Below are positions 1 to 7,535 of a stretch of 13,714 bases of DNA, piece after piece. A program made the position numbers and the translations under genes. The stretch comes from DATBHM01 sp036557505 (GTDB taxonomy: Bacteria > Actinomycetota > UBA4738 > JACQTL01): NCBI GenBank assembly GCA_036557505.1, contig DATBHM010000067.1, forward strand, positions 1 to 13,714. The letters run 5' to 3'. The notes below the pieces were generated by a model. The model saw only the letters and a program-made list of their open reading frames with translations. It ran no database searches and was not told the DNA's origin. Positions within the stretch are counted from its first letter, which is position 1, and the number at the start of each line of letters is the position of its first letter.

Positions 1-1
1 G

Positions 2-370
2 CGCCGCCGGGGCCTCGCGGCGGCGCTCGTCGGCGCCGGGGCGCTCGTCACCGCGATCAGCCCGGTGATCACGCCGGACGACGCCGGGCAGGTGGCGCTG
101 GTGTTCGTCCTCCCCCCGGTGGTGCTGGCGCTCGCGCTGTCCGTGGCGCACCGGCGCGGGGCCAGGATCGCCTGCGGCGTGCTCGCGCTGCTGGACGGGG
201 TCTTCGCCCTGGTCATCGGCCTCCTGGCCTCGCTCCAGGACGCCCCCGACGCCATCCCGCTCATCCCGGGCGGAGTGCTCGTCGCCCTCGGCGGCATCCG
301 TGCGCTCGCCCGTGCGCCGACCCGGACGACGCCTCCGCCGCCGCCCGGGAGCGTCCCCGCCGGGCCGTGA
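2..370 (+). CDS. Partial small multi-pass membrane protein, unknown function (5' end outside window)
   Basis: The reading frame is open from the first full codon (base 2) to a TGA at 368-370, so the gene most likely begins before the window; a GTG at 65 is the first in-frame start inside it. The visible 122 residues contain about four hydrophobic stretches, near residues 5-20, 32-50, 58-80 and 88-104, separated by short charged loops. A proline-rich tail with six prolines in seven residues follows. This indicates a small integral membrane protein. In several Actinomycetota a small DUF4233-type membrane protein and ndk lie upstream of mreB, but I see no convincing match to DUF4233 here. No catalytic motif is visible, so I assign no function. 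It ends 165 bases before the chosen mreB start, so it is probably a separate transcription unit. Confidence 0.6.
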   Translation, partial: RRRGLAAALVGAGALVTAISPVITPDDAGQVALVFVLPPVVLALALSVAHRRGARIACGVLALLDGVFALVIGLLASLQDAPDAIPLIPGGVLVALGGIRALARAPTRTTPPPPPGSVPAGP

Positions 371-399
371 GTCTGGACACTTGTGAGCATGGAAGTTCC

Positions 400-457
400 G
401 GTCGAGAGTAGCCGAACCTTCGACCTCAACTCGACCTCAGGAAAAAACACAGGTCGA
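400..457 (+). promoter_or_regulatory. Two inverted-repeat hairpins in the mreB leader, able to pair in alternative ways
   Basis: GGTCGA (400-405) can pair with TCGACC (420-425) across a 14-base loop. TCGACCT (431-437) can pair with AGGTCGA (451-457) across a 13-base loop that carries a run of six A, rare in this sequence. The same hexamer pair occurs in both, so 400-405 could instead pair with 431-436, or 420-425 with 452-457. CGACCTCA is also directly repeated at 421-428 and 432-439, one helical turn apart. This may be an RNA element or a protein operator; the sequence does not decide. I see no clear sigma-70 hexamer pair upstream. Confidence 0.45.
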
Positions 458-467
458 CGGGGGTGAA

Positions 468-596
468 ATGTCCGCGAACGCCGTGTCGGCGAGTTGCCAT
501 GCCCCTGTGGCGTCGGGTACAACGAGTGCGCCCTCATGGCCGAGAGCACACACCGACGATTCGCGTCGTCCCCCGGCGCGAGCACCGAAGGCTTGA
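468..596 (+). CDS. Possible 42-codon upstream ORF in the mreB leader
   Basis: An ATG at 468 is preceded by a good Shine-Dalgarno-like GGGGGTGA at 459-466. It opens a 42-codon frame ending at TGA 594-596. That stop overlaps a TTG at 593-595 that is in the mreB frame, a layout suited to translational coupling. Against it, only 26 of its 41 sense codons end in G or C (about 63%), while 16 of the 20 mreB-frame codons from 536 to 595 do (80%). The mreB frame therefore looks more coding over the overlap. The peptide is rich in Ala, Ser, Pro and Arg and has no recognisable motif. It may be a regulatory leader ORF or chance. Confidence 0.25.
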   Translation: MSANAVSASCHAPVASGTTSAPSWPRAHTDDSRRPPARAPKA

Positions 597-1615
597 CCGG
601 GTTCCTGGGTCGCGACATGGCTGTCGACCTCGGGACCGCGAACACGCTCGTCTACGTTCGGGGAAGAGGCATCGTCCTCAACGAGCCGTCGGTGGTGGCC
701 ATCAACACGCTGAACGGCAACATCCTGGCCGTCGGCGCGGAGGCCAAGCGCATGATCGGCCGCACCCCCAGCCACATCCGCGCGGTCCGTCCGCTGAAGG
801 ACGGTGTCATCGCCGACTTCGACGTCACGGAGAAGATGCTCCGGTACTTCATCCAGAAGGTGCACCGCCGGCGCATGCTGGCGAAGCCCCGCGTGGTCGT
901 GTGCGTTCCGTCCGGCATCACGGGCGTCGAGCAGCGCGCCGTCGAGGAGGCCACGATCTCGGCCGGGGCGCGCAGGGCGTTCATCATCGAGGAACCGATG
1001 GCCGCCGCGATCGGCGCCGGGCTCCCCATTCACGAGCCGACCGGCAACATGATCGTGGACATCGGGGGCGGCACGACCGAGGTCGCGGTCATCTCGCTCG
1101 GGGGCATCGTTACCTCGAGCAGCCTCCGCATCGGCGGCGACGAGCTCGACGAGTCGATCATCCAGTTCGTCAAGAAGGAGTACTCGCTGCTGCTCGGCGA
1201 GCGCACGTCCGAGGCGATCAAGGTCGCCGTGGGGTCGGTGTTCCCGATGCCCGACGAGCTCATCGCAGAGATCAAGGGTCGGGACCTGGTCTCCGGACTG
1301 CCGAAGACGATCCACGTCACGGCCGAGGAGGTCCGCAAGGCGATCGAGGAGCCGGTCTCCTCGATCATCGACGCGATCAAGAACACCCTCGACCGAACCC
1401 CGCCCGAGCTGGCGGCGGACATCATGGAGAAGGGGATCGTGCTCACCGGTGGCGGGGCGCTGCTCCGCGGACTGGACGAGCGGTTGAAGCACGAGACGGG
1501 AATGCCGGTGCACATCGCGGACAACCCGCTGTCCTCGGTGGCGATCGGCTCGGGCAAGTGCCTGGAGGAGTTCGAGGTCCTTCAGAGGGTGCTGGTCAGC
1601 CCGTCCCGTCGATAG
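536..1615 (+). CDS. mreB: Rod shape-determining protein MreB (actin-like ATPase)
   Basis: MreB polymerises on the inner membrane face into actin-like filaments that orient lateral cell-wall synthesis through MreC, MreD, PBP2 and RodA. The chosen ATG gives 359 residues. Visible are the phosphate-1 motif DLGTANT (31-37), connect-1 IEEPMAAAIG (151-160), phosphate-2 DIGGGTTE (175-182) and the adenosine motif LTGGGALLRG (303-312). The protein is full length with no break and closely resembles actinobacterial MreB. The start is uncertain. TTG 494 adds 14 residues, and TTG 593 gives 340 residues, the usual family length, beginning just before GFLGRDMAVD. ATG 536 has only a weak upstream GAG, but third-position G/C bias supports coding from at least there. 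It is first in a five-gene operon; mreC starts 9 bases after its stop. Confidence 0.97.
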   Translation: MAESTHRRFASSPGASTEGLTGFLGRDMAVDLGTANTLVYVRGRGIVLNEPSVVAINTLNGNILAVGAEAKRMIGRTPSHIRAVRPLKDGVIADFDVTEKMLRYFIQKVHRRRMLAKPRVVVCVPSGITGVEQRAVEEATISAGARRAFIIEEPMAAAIGAGLPIHEPTGNMIVDIGGGTTEVAVISLGGIVTSSSLRIGGDELDESIIQFVKKEYSLLLGERTSEAIKVAVGSVFPMPDELIAEIKGRDLVSGLPKTIHVTAEEVRKAIEEPVSSIIDAIKNTLDRTPPELAADIMEKGIVLTGGGALLRGLDERLKHETGMPVHIADNPLSSVAIGSGKCLEEFEVLQRVLVSPSRR

Positions 1616-1624
1616 GAGGCCGTC

Positions 1625-2458
1625 GTGGCGATCGGCGGACGGACGCGTAGCACGCGTGGGCTGGTGATCCTCCTCGTCGTCGCCTCCCTGGTGATCATCA
1701 CCGTCGACTTCCGGGAGGGCTCGAACGGGCCCCTGTCCAAGCTCTCCGACGGCCTGCACTCGGTCGTGCTCCCGATGCAGGACGCCGTCTCCCGGGTCTT
1801 CCATCCGGTCGCGGCGTTCTTCGGGGCGCTCGCCCACCTGCCCTCGCAGCAGCACAAGATCGACCAGCTGCAGCAGCAGGTCGACGCCGGGAAGGCCGAC
1901 CAGGTCCAGTACCAGCAGGCGCTCAAGGAGCTCCAGCAGGCCGAAGGGCTGATCGCCGTGGCGAAGAGCTACGACTTCACCACGACGGGGGCGCGCGTCA
2001 TCGGCAACGGCGTGTCGAACTTCGAGTGGACGATCGAGATCGACAAGGGCTCGAACGCCGGCATCAAGGTGGACATGCCGGTGCTCGCCGCGGCGGGGCT
2101 CGTGGGGAAGGTGATCCACGTGACGCCGTTCGGCTCGCAGGTGCTGCTGATCACGGACTTCGACTCCTACGTGGCCACCCGCCTGGAGGACTCCCAGCAG
2201 ACCGGGCTGCTCCAGGGCCAGGGCCGCGCCGACATGATCATGAGCAACATCGCGCTGTCGACGAAGATCTCCAAGGGCGAACCGGTCGTCACGAGCGGCT
2301 ACAGCGGGGGGCTGTTCCCGTCGGGCGTCCCCGTCGGCACGGTGTCCGACGTCAGCGTCGACCCCACCACCGGCGACAAAGAGGTCACCGTGACCCCGAA
2401 CGTGGACTTCTCCTCGCTCGACATGGTCCTCGTGATCACCGAGTTCAACGGAGGATGA
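1625..2458 (+). CDS. mreC: Rod shape-determining protein MreC
   Basis: MreC is a bitopic membrane protein whose extracytoplasmic beta domain binds and activates the elongation PBP2 and links it to MreB and MreD. The 277 residues show a short cytoplasmic N-terminus, one membrane segment (about 12-28), a Gln-rich likely coiled coil (about 74-112) and the MreC beta-rich domain from about 120 to the end. Family-typical stretches are IDKGSNAGI (139-147), AAGLVGKV (156-163) and TSGYSGGLFPSGVPVG (223-238). The length is normal and there is no long C-terminal tail. The GTG start has a strong AGGAGG at 1614-1619, five bases upstream, which shares bases with the mreB TAG stop. Close spacing on both sides places it in the mre operon. 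Confidence 0.95.
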   Translation: MAIGGRTRSTRGLVILLVVASLVIITVDFREGSNGPLSKLSDGLHSVVLPMQDAVSRVFHPVAAFFGALAHLPSQQHKIDQLQQQVDAGKADQVQYQQALKELQQAEGLIAVAKSYDFTTTGARVIGNGVSNFEWTIEIDKGSNAGIKVDMPVLAAAGLVGKVIHVTPFGSQVLLITDFDSYVATRLEDSQQTGLLQGQGRADMIMSNIALSTKISKGEPVVTSGYSGGLFPSGVPVGTVSDVSVDPTTGDKEVTVTPNVDFSSLDMVLVITEFNGG

Positions 2459-2467
2459 CGGCGGACC

Positions 2468-2974
2468 GTGCGGCGTGGACTCCTGTGGACGGCGGTCGTC
2501 CTGGCCGCCCTGGTGCTGCAGAGCACCGTCTTCGCGCAGATCACCCTGCTGAAGGCCCGGCCCGACCTGATGTATCTCCTCACCGTGCTCGTGGCGCTGC
2601 TGGAGGGGCCGGCCTCGGGCGCCGTGCTGGGGTTCGCGGGCGGCATGGCGGAGGACTTCCTGCTGAACACGCCGAAGGGAATCACGGCGCTCACGCTGAC
2701 GCTGCTGGGCTATGCGGTGGGGATGGTCCGGCAGTACATCGCGAGCCCCTCGGCGCTGGTCCCGGTGCTCATGGTCGGCGCGGGGACCGCGGTCGGCCTG
2801 ATGTTCAACGGGCTGGTGAAGTTCCTCCTGGGACAGCTGGATGCCGGGTGGGGATACCAGCTGCAGATCGCGCTGCTGACCGGCCTGTACAACGCGATCC
2901 TCACGCCGCTGGTGTTCCCGCTGGTACGCCGGCTGGCGGAGTCGTCGCGCGCGAAACGGGTCTTCAGATGGTAG
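2468..2974 (+). CDS. mreD: Rod shape-determining membrane protein MreD
   Basis: MreD is an integral membrane protein that works with MreC in the elongasome to regulate PBP2 and RodA. The 168 residues are mostly hydrophobic, with five or six predicted membrane segments near 5-23, 34-50, 52-66, 72-90, 97-120 and 132-153, and a basic C-terminal tail ending RAKRVFRW. The Gly-rich GFAGGMAEDFL stretch (55-65) fits the conserved Gly/Asp region of MreD. The GTG start lies 9 bases after the mreC stop. The nearest good ribosome binding sequence is GGAGG at 2450-2454, 13 bases away, so translational coupling to mreC is likely. Family assignment rests on topology, size and position as much as on sequence, since MreD is poorly conserved. 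Confidence 0.92.
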   Translation: MRRGLLWTAVVLAALVLQSTVFAQITLLKARPDLMYLLTVLVALLEGPASGAVLGFAGGMAEDFLLNTPKGITALTLTLLGYAVGMVRQYIASPSALVPVLMVGAGTAVGLMFNGLVKFLLGQLDAGWGYQLQIALLTGLYNAILTPLVFPLVRRLAESSRAKRVFRW

Positions 2975-2979
2975 GGAGG
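2974..2979 (+). promoter_or_regulatory. Ribosome binding site deciding the PBP2 start
   Basis: GGGAGG lies 8 bases before ATG 2988 and uses the last base of the mreD TAG stop (2972-2974). An in-frame GTG at 2979 lies inside this sequence and has no ribosome binding site of its own, so ATG 2988 is the better start. Confidence 0.75.
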
Positions 2980-2987
2980 TGTCCGCG

Positions 2988-4916
2988 ATGACCGATGGGA
3001 AGTCGGGCGCGCGCCTCAAGGTGCTGGCGCTGCTGTGCGCCTTCATGTTCGCCGCGCTGGGGACCCGGCTGTGGTTCGTGCAGGTGCTCGCCCACGGCGA
3101 GGCGGTGTCTCAGGTCCAGCGGCAGGCCACCCGGACCATCGACGTCCCGGCGCCCCGGGGCCGGATCCTCGACCGCAACGGCGCGGTGCTCGCCCGCAAC
3201 CGAACCAGCCTGGTGGTCACCGTCAACCGCCAGGACCTGCCGGCCGAGCCGGCGCGGAAGGCGTCCGAGATCCGCCGCCTGGCGACGGTCCTCCACCTGT
3301 CGCCCGGGGAGCTCCGGGACCGCATCGACACCAAGCGCTACTACGAGTTCACCCCGGTCCCTGTGGCCTTCGACGTCCCCAAGAGGACGTTCTTCTACCT
3401 CGGTGAGCACCGGCCGGACTTCCCGGGCGTGGGGATCGTCCAGGACTCGATCCGCGACTACCTCCAGGGGTCGCTCGCGGCCCCCGTGCTCGGGTACATC
3501 GGGCCGTTCTCACCGACCGAGGCCGCCGACCCGCGGTTCGCCCACTACTCGCAGGACGACATCGTCGGCAAGTACGGCGCGGAGCTCTCCTACGAGCACT
3601 ACCTCCAGGGGACCAAGGGCCAGGTCGTCGATCAGGTGGACTCGAGCGGACGGAACCTCGGCCCGGTCCCGGGGGCGTCGACCCCTCCCGTGGCCGGCGA
3701 CGACGTGTACCTCACGCTCGACGACGCCATCGAGAAGCTCGCGACCGAGTCGCTCGAGAAGGGCATGAAGGCGGCCCGGACGTTCGGCCTCCCGGCGAAC
3801 GCCGGCGCCGTCATCGTCATGGACCCGAACACCGGCGCGATCCTGGCGATGGCGTCGAACCCGACGTTCGACCCGAACTGGTTCGCGACGGGGAACAACA
3901 AGGAGATCAACAAGCTGTTCGCGCCCGCCCCCAAGGGCAGGGCGTGCAACTCCACTGGGTGCGCGTCGGTCAACCGGGCCACCCAGGCGGTGTATCCGCC
4001 GGGATCGACGTTCAAGCCGTTCATCGCCCTCTCCGCGCTGGAGAACAAGTACGCGACGCTCAAGTCGTCGATCGACTGCCCGGCCACCTGGGCCGTCCCC
4101 GGCGTTGTGCCGCCCGACGTCAAGTCCAACTGGGACCCGGTGAACTCCGGGTTCATCTCGCTGTCCAAGGCGCTCGCCGTGTCATGCGACACCGTGTTCT
4201 ACCAACTGGGATGGCGGGCATGGAAGGACTGGTACCACGACGGCCACCGCGAGAAGGTCCAGCGGGCCCTGCAGTCATTCGGCTTCGGCCGTCCCACCGG
4301 GCTCGACCTGCCGAGCGAGGACAGCGGCGTCATCCCCGACCCCAAGTACAAGGAGATCCACTACGCGAACGACCCGGTCGCGACCGACCGCAACTGGCAG
4401 CCCGGCGACTTCATCAACATGTCCATCGGCCAGGGCGACGTCGCCGTCACGCCGCTGCAGGTCGCGACCGCGTACTCGGCCCTCGCCAACGGCGGGACGG
4501 TCTACCGGCCCCACGTCCTCGACAAGGTCGTCGCCGCGGGCGGGAAGACCGTGCTCACGGCCAGGCCCCACGTGGACGGGCATCTCCCGTTCTCGCAGCG
4601 GGACCTCGACTACGTGCGCACCGCGCTCACCGGGGTGGTGCAGGGCGACGGGACGGCGGCGCAGGCCTTCGTCAACTTCCCGCTCAGCCGGATCCCGGTG
4701 GCGGGGAAGACCGGCACGGCCGAGGTCAACCCGTTCCAGCCGTACTCGTGGTTCGCCGCGATGGCTCCCGCGAACGACCCCCAGTACGTCGTGGTGGCGC
4801 TCATCGAGCAGGGCGGGCACGGGTCGCAGTCGGCGGCGCCCGTGGTTCGCCGGGTCCTCGACGGGCTGTTCGGCCTGCCGCTGACCGACCCGGCCACCGG
4901 GACGGCGAAGGACTGA
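2988..4916 (+). CDS. mrdA: Penicillin-binding protein 2, class B peptidoglycan DD-transpeptidase
   Basis: This enzyme cross-links peptidoglycan stem peptides outside the membrane and works with the RodA polymerase during elongation. From ATG 2988 it has 642 residues: a cytoplasmic N-terminus, one membrane segment (about 10-29), the PBP dimerisation region starting with PRGRILDRNG (56-65), and a C-terminal transpeptidase domain. All three active-site motifs are present: STFK (340-343, Ser340 the nucleophile), SCD (399-401) and KTGT (574-577). Length is normal for the elongation class. The order mreBCD-pbp-rodA supports PBP2 rather than the septal PBP3. Four extracytoplasmic cysteines occur (320, 325, 364, 400), of which 320 and 325 lie close together just before the active-site helix. 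rodA starts 16 bases after its stop. Confidence 0.95.
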   Translation: MTDGKSGARLKVLALLCAFMFAALGTRLWFVQVLAHGEAVSQVQRQATRTIDVPAPRGRILDRNGAVLARNRTSLVVTVNRQDLPAEPARKASEIRRLATVLHLSPGELRDRIDTKRYYEFTPVPVAFDVPKRTFFYLGEHRPDFPGVGIVQDSIRDYLQGSLAAPVLGYIGPFSPTEAADPRFAHYSQDDIVGKYGAELSYEHYLQGTKGQVVDQVDSSGRNLGPVPGASTPPVAGDDVYLTLDDAIEKLATESLEKGMKAARTFGLPANAGAVIVMDPNTGAILAMASNPTFDPNWFATGNNKEINKLFAPAPKGRACNSTGCASVNRATQAVYPPGSTFKPFIALSALENKYATLKSSIDCPATWAVPGVVPPDVKSNWDPVNSGFISLSKALAVSCDTVFYQLGWRAWKDWYHDGHREKVQRALQSFGFGRPTGLDLPSEDSGVIPDPKYKEIHYANDPVATDRNWQPGDFINMSIGQGDVAVTPLQVATAYSALANGGTVYRPHVLDKVVAAGGKTVLTARPHVDGHLPFSQRDLDYVRTALTGVVQGDGTAAQAFVNFPLSRIPVAGKTGTAEVNPFQPYSWFAAMAPANDPQYVVVALIEQGGHGSQSAAPVVRRVLDGLFGLPLTDPATGTAKD

Positions 4917-4932
4917 GGATGGCGGTGATGGC

Positions 4933-6096
4933 GTGCAGGTGACGACGGAACGCGGCCGGAGCGCGCTCGGCATCGGGTCGCTGAGCGACCGGGCGCCGAT
5001 CCGTCATCTCGACCCGGTGCTGCTCGTCACGACGTTCCTGCTCACCCTGGTGGGGACGTTCGCCATCTTCTCGGCGACGCACCAGGTCGCGGCCGGCGCC
5101 GACCCGTGGTCGTTCGTGAAGAAGCAGATCCTCGCGTGGGTGATCGCGGCCGTGGTGCTGGGCGCGGTCGCGGTCGTCGACTACCGGCTGGCCAAGGTGT
5201 ACGCGCCGTTCCTGTACGCGGCCACGCTGGTGCTGCTCCTGCTGGTCCGGACGCCGCTCGGCACCGCCGCGAAGGGGGCCCAGCGGGGGTTCTACATCGC
5301 GGGATTCCAGTTCACGCCGTCGGAGTGGACCAAGGTGACGGTCGCGATCATGCTGGCGGCGTTCCTGTCGGAGCTGAAGACGCAGGACCTGTCGCTGCGC
5401 GACCTCATCCGGGCGTCGGTGATCGCGCTGATCCCGATGGTCCTGGTGTTCATCCAGCCCGACATCGGCACGACGATCGTGCTCGCGGCCATCCTCGGCG
5501 GCATCGCGGTCGTGGCCGGCGCCAAGACCCGGCACATCGCCGTGCTGATGGCGATCGGGATCCTGCTGATCGCGCTGGCGTTCCAGGTGGGCCTGATCAA
5601 GCAGTACCAGATCGACCGGCTGACCGGGTTCACCGGCAGCGGCACGACCGCGGCGACCTACAACCAGAAGGAATCGGAGATCACGGTCGGCTCGGGCGGC
5701 TGGAGCGGCACCGGGTACCTGCACGGCACCCAGACCAACCTGAACTTCGTCCCCGAACAGCACACCGACTTCATCTTCACGGTGATCGGCGAGGAGTTCG
5801 GGTTCGTGGGGGCGGCGGTCCTGCTGGTGCTGTACGCCCTGTTGCTGTGGCGGGCCATCCGGATCGCCGCGCTCTCGAAGGACAGGTTCGGGACGTATCT
5901 GGCGGCCGGCATCGCGTCGATGTTCGCCATCCAGATGTTCGTGAACATCGGGATGACCGTGGGGATCATGCCCATCACCGGGATCCCGCTGCCGTTCGTG
6001 TCGTACGGCGGGTCGTCGCTGGTCGCGAGCTACGTCGCCGTCGGCCTGCTGCTGAATATCCACATGCGCCGGCTGACCGTCGGCGCGATGGGCTGA
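4933..6096 (+). CDS. rodA: RodA, SEDS-family peptidoglycan glycosyltransferase of the elongasome
   Basis: RodA polymerises lipid II into glycan strands in the membrane and pairs with the class B PBP encoded just upstream. The 387-residue protein is a FtsW/RodA/SpoVE family member with about ten membrane segments. It has the PSEWTKV stretch near 131-137, the conserved PEQHTDFIF loop in which Asp279 matches the putative catalytic aspartate of SEDS enzymes, and the C-terminal PFVSYGGSS signature before the last membrane segment. Position after PBP2 argues for RodA over FtsW. The start is uncertain: GTG 4933 lacks a well-spaced ribosome binding site, and an in-frame GTG at 4939 overlaps the TGA (4940-4942) of an eight-codon mini-frame from ATG 4919. 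Translational coupling to PBP2 is likely. It is the last gene of the operon. Confidence 0.95.
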   Translation: MQVTTERGRSALGIGSLSDRAPIRHLDPVLLVTTFLLTLVGTFAIFSATHQVAAGADPWSFVKKQILAWVIAAVVLGAVAVVDYRLAKVYAPFLYAATLVLLLLVRTPLGTAAKGAQRGFYIAGFQFTPSEWTKVTVAIMLAAFLSELKTQDLSLRDLIRASVIALIPMVLVFIQPDIGTTIVLAAILGGIAVVAGAKTRHIAVLMAIGILLIALAFQVGLIKQYQIDRLTGFTGSGTTAATYNQKESEITVGSGGWSGTGYLHGTQTNLNFVPEQHTDFIFTVIGEEFGFVGAAVLLVLYALLLWRAIRIAALSKDRFGTYLAAGIASMFAIQMFVNIGMTVGIMPITGIPLPFVSYGGSSLVASYVAVGLLLNIHMRRLTVGAMG

Positions 6097-6115
6097 CCGG
6101 GGGGCGGTCCCCCGG
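6097..6115. terminator. Hairpin terminator between convergent genes
   Basis: CCGGGGG (6097-6103) pairs perfectly with CCCCCGG (6109-6115) across a 5-base loop. The hairpin exactly fills the space between the rodA TGA (6094-6096) and the stop of the minus-strand kinase gene (complement of 6116-6118). No T-run follows on either strand. Its position suits a bidirectional terminator of the U-less type often proposed in Actinomycetota. Confidence 0.6.
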
Positions 6116-7363
6116 CTACCGGATCGGCGGCAGGGCCACCGTCCACAGGAACGTCGACCCCTCCGGACCCGAGCGTTCCAGCACCAGGTCGCCGTCCATG
6201 GCCCGCGCGGCGGCCCGCCCGAGCGACAGGCCCACGCCGGCGCCCTGGTGGATCCGCGCGTCGAGGGCCTCGGCCTGCTCGAGCGGCTCGAACACCCGGT
6301 CCTGGTCCTCGGGCCGGATCCCCTCGCCCGCATCGGCGACGCGGACCTGGAGCGCGCCGGCGCCGAGCGTGATCGAGATCTCGACCGGGGTCTCCGCGTC
6401 CGAGAACTTGCACGCGTTGTCGACGAGCTCCTCGAGGATCCGCTGGACCAGCACGCGGTTGGCGAGGACCGCCGGGAGCCCCGGTTCGGACGTCACCCGG
6501 ACCCGGGGCCGCGTGGCCGCAAGCTCGCGGGCGGTCGCATCGATGTGGATGCGGTCCTCCGAGCCGGTGTCGAGCGCCGATTCGAATCGTTCCACCAGCC
6601 TCGAGAGCGCGGTGGCCCGGCCGACCAGCCGTTCGAGCAGCTCGGCCCGCTGGCGGTCGTCGATGCCGCCCCCGGCGAGCGTCCGCGCGACCCCCAGGAT
6701 GACGGTGATCGGGGTCCGGAGCTCGTGGCCCAGCCGCGCCACCAGCTCGTGCCGGCGGCTCACCCGCTCCACGAGGGCGACGTGGGCCTCCTCCAGCTCA
6801 CGGGCCCGGTGGCGCTCGCGGTCCAGGGCCTCGGTGAGCTGGTCGATCACGCGGGGGGCCACCGCGGGGGAGAGCACGGCCCCGCCGCCGGCCGCCTCGG
6901 AGATCGCGTTGAGGATGACGTCGCCGTCGGAGTCCTTCAACACGTAGCCGGTGGCGCCGGCGACGAGCATCTCCCGGACGATCGTGTCGTCCTCCTGGGC
7001 CGTGAGCGCGACGACGCCCAGGGAGGGGCGCACCGCCTTCATCCGGCGGGTGGCCTCGATGCCGTCCATGACGGGCATCCGGATGTCCATGAGCACCACA
7101 TCGGGGTCGATCCGCTCGAGCAGTTCGAGCGCGTCGCGCCCGTTGACGGCCTCGCCGGCGATCTCGTGGCCGCCGGCGCCGAGCAGGGCGACCAGCGACT
7201 CGCGGAAACCGTCGTTGTCGTCCACCACCATCACACGCAGGACTCGCGGCTCGCCGGAGACCGCGCCGGCGACGGGCGCGGAGAACAGCGTCCCTGGCCG
7301 ACGGATGGCGTCGCCGGCGGGCGTGACGGGGCCGAGCCAGGATCGGGGGTGGGCCTCAGCCAC
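6116..7363 (-). CDS. Hybrid signalling protein: receiver domain followed by histidine kinase core
   Basis: This 415-residue soluble protein has two-component domains in the order REC, HisKA, HATPase. The receiver (about 42-160) has acidic-pocket D48/D49, phospho-acceptor D93 in LMDIRMP, T121 and K143. A likely coiled coil (about 173-207) leads to the H-box LGHELRTP with His213. The ATPase domain has the N-box around N316 (ELVDNACKF), G1 DAGEG (344-348) and the G2 glycines (374-382). All catalytic residues appear present. There is no membrane segment, PAS/GAF sensor or DNA-binding output. The receiver may therefore gate the attached kinase, accept phosphate from another kinase, or pass phosphate on. 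GTG 7363 gives about 41 residues before the receiver; GTG or ATG codons near residues 44-45 are too far in. It converges on rodA and diverges from the RNase gene. Target unknown. Confidence 0.9.
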   Translation of the reverse strand: MAEAHPRSWLGPVTPAGDAIRRPGTLFSAPVAGAVSGEPRVLRVMVVDDNDGFRESLVALLGAGGHEIAGEAVNGRDALELLERIDPDVVLMDIRMPVMDGIEATRRMKAVRPSLGVVALTAQEDDTIVREMLVAGATGYVLKDSDGDVILNAISEAAGGGAVLSPAVAPRVIDQLTEALDRERHRARELEEAHVALVERVSRRHELVARLGHELRTPITVILGVARTLAGGGIDDRQRAELLERLVGRATALSRLVERFESALDTGSEDRIHIDATARELAATRPRVRVTSEPGLPAVLANRVLVQRILEELVDNACKFSDAETPVEISITLGAGALQVRVADAGEGIRPEDQDRVFEPLEQAEALDARIHQGAGVGLSLGRAAARAMDGDLVLERSGPEGSTFLWTVALPPIR

Positions 7364-7535
7364 GCCCGTCCCGTCCTTCCATGCGCATGTTCACTGTGGA
7401 TCGGCGGTCCGAATGGCCCCCTTGATACCACGGAAGTCCGACCCGGAAACAGGCAACCGCTATTGCCCGATTCCAGTGATTCGATTGTCCCGGCCCCTAC
7501 GGGTCAGGTGGGCCACGCATTGCTATCCTAGTTGA
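7364..7535. promoter_or_regulatory. Divergent promoter region between the kinase gene and the RNase gene leader
   Basis: This is the left part of a 498-base gene-free stretch. On the plus strand TGCTATCCT (7521-7529) matches an extended -10 (TGn plus TATCCT), placing a start near 7536; no good -35 hexamer lies 17 bases upstream. On the minus strand TATCAA (complement of 7422-7427), preceded by TGG, is a weaker -10 candidate for the kinase gene and would give a leader of about 50 bases. I found no ORF with a ribosome binding site and no RNA gene here. Confidence 0.45.

Noticed and set aside
381..409. TTGTGA as a -35 box for mreB
   Set aside because: The hexamer 17 bases downstream (GAGAGT) is a poor -10, so the pair is not convincing.
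437..3046. 869-codon open frame on the minus strand, opposite mreB, mreC and mreD
   Set aside because: Shadow of high-GC coding on the other strand; low-complexity Arg/Asp/His-rich translation with no family match, while the plus-strand frames are clear MreB, MreC and MreD.
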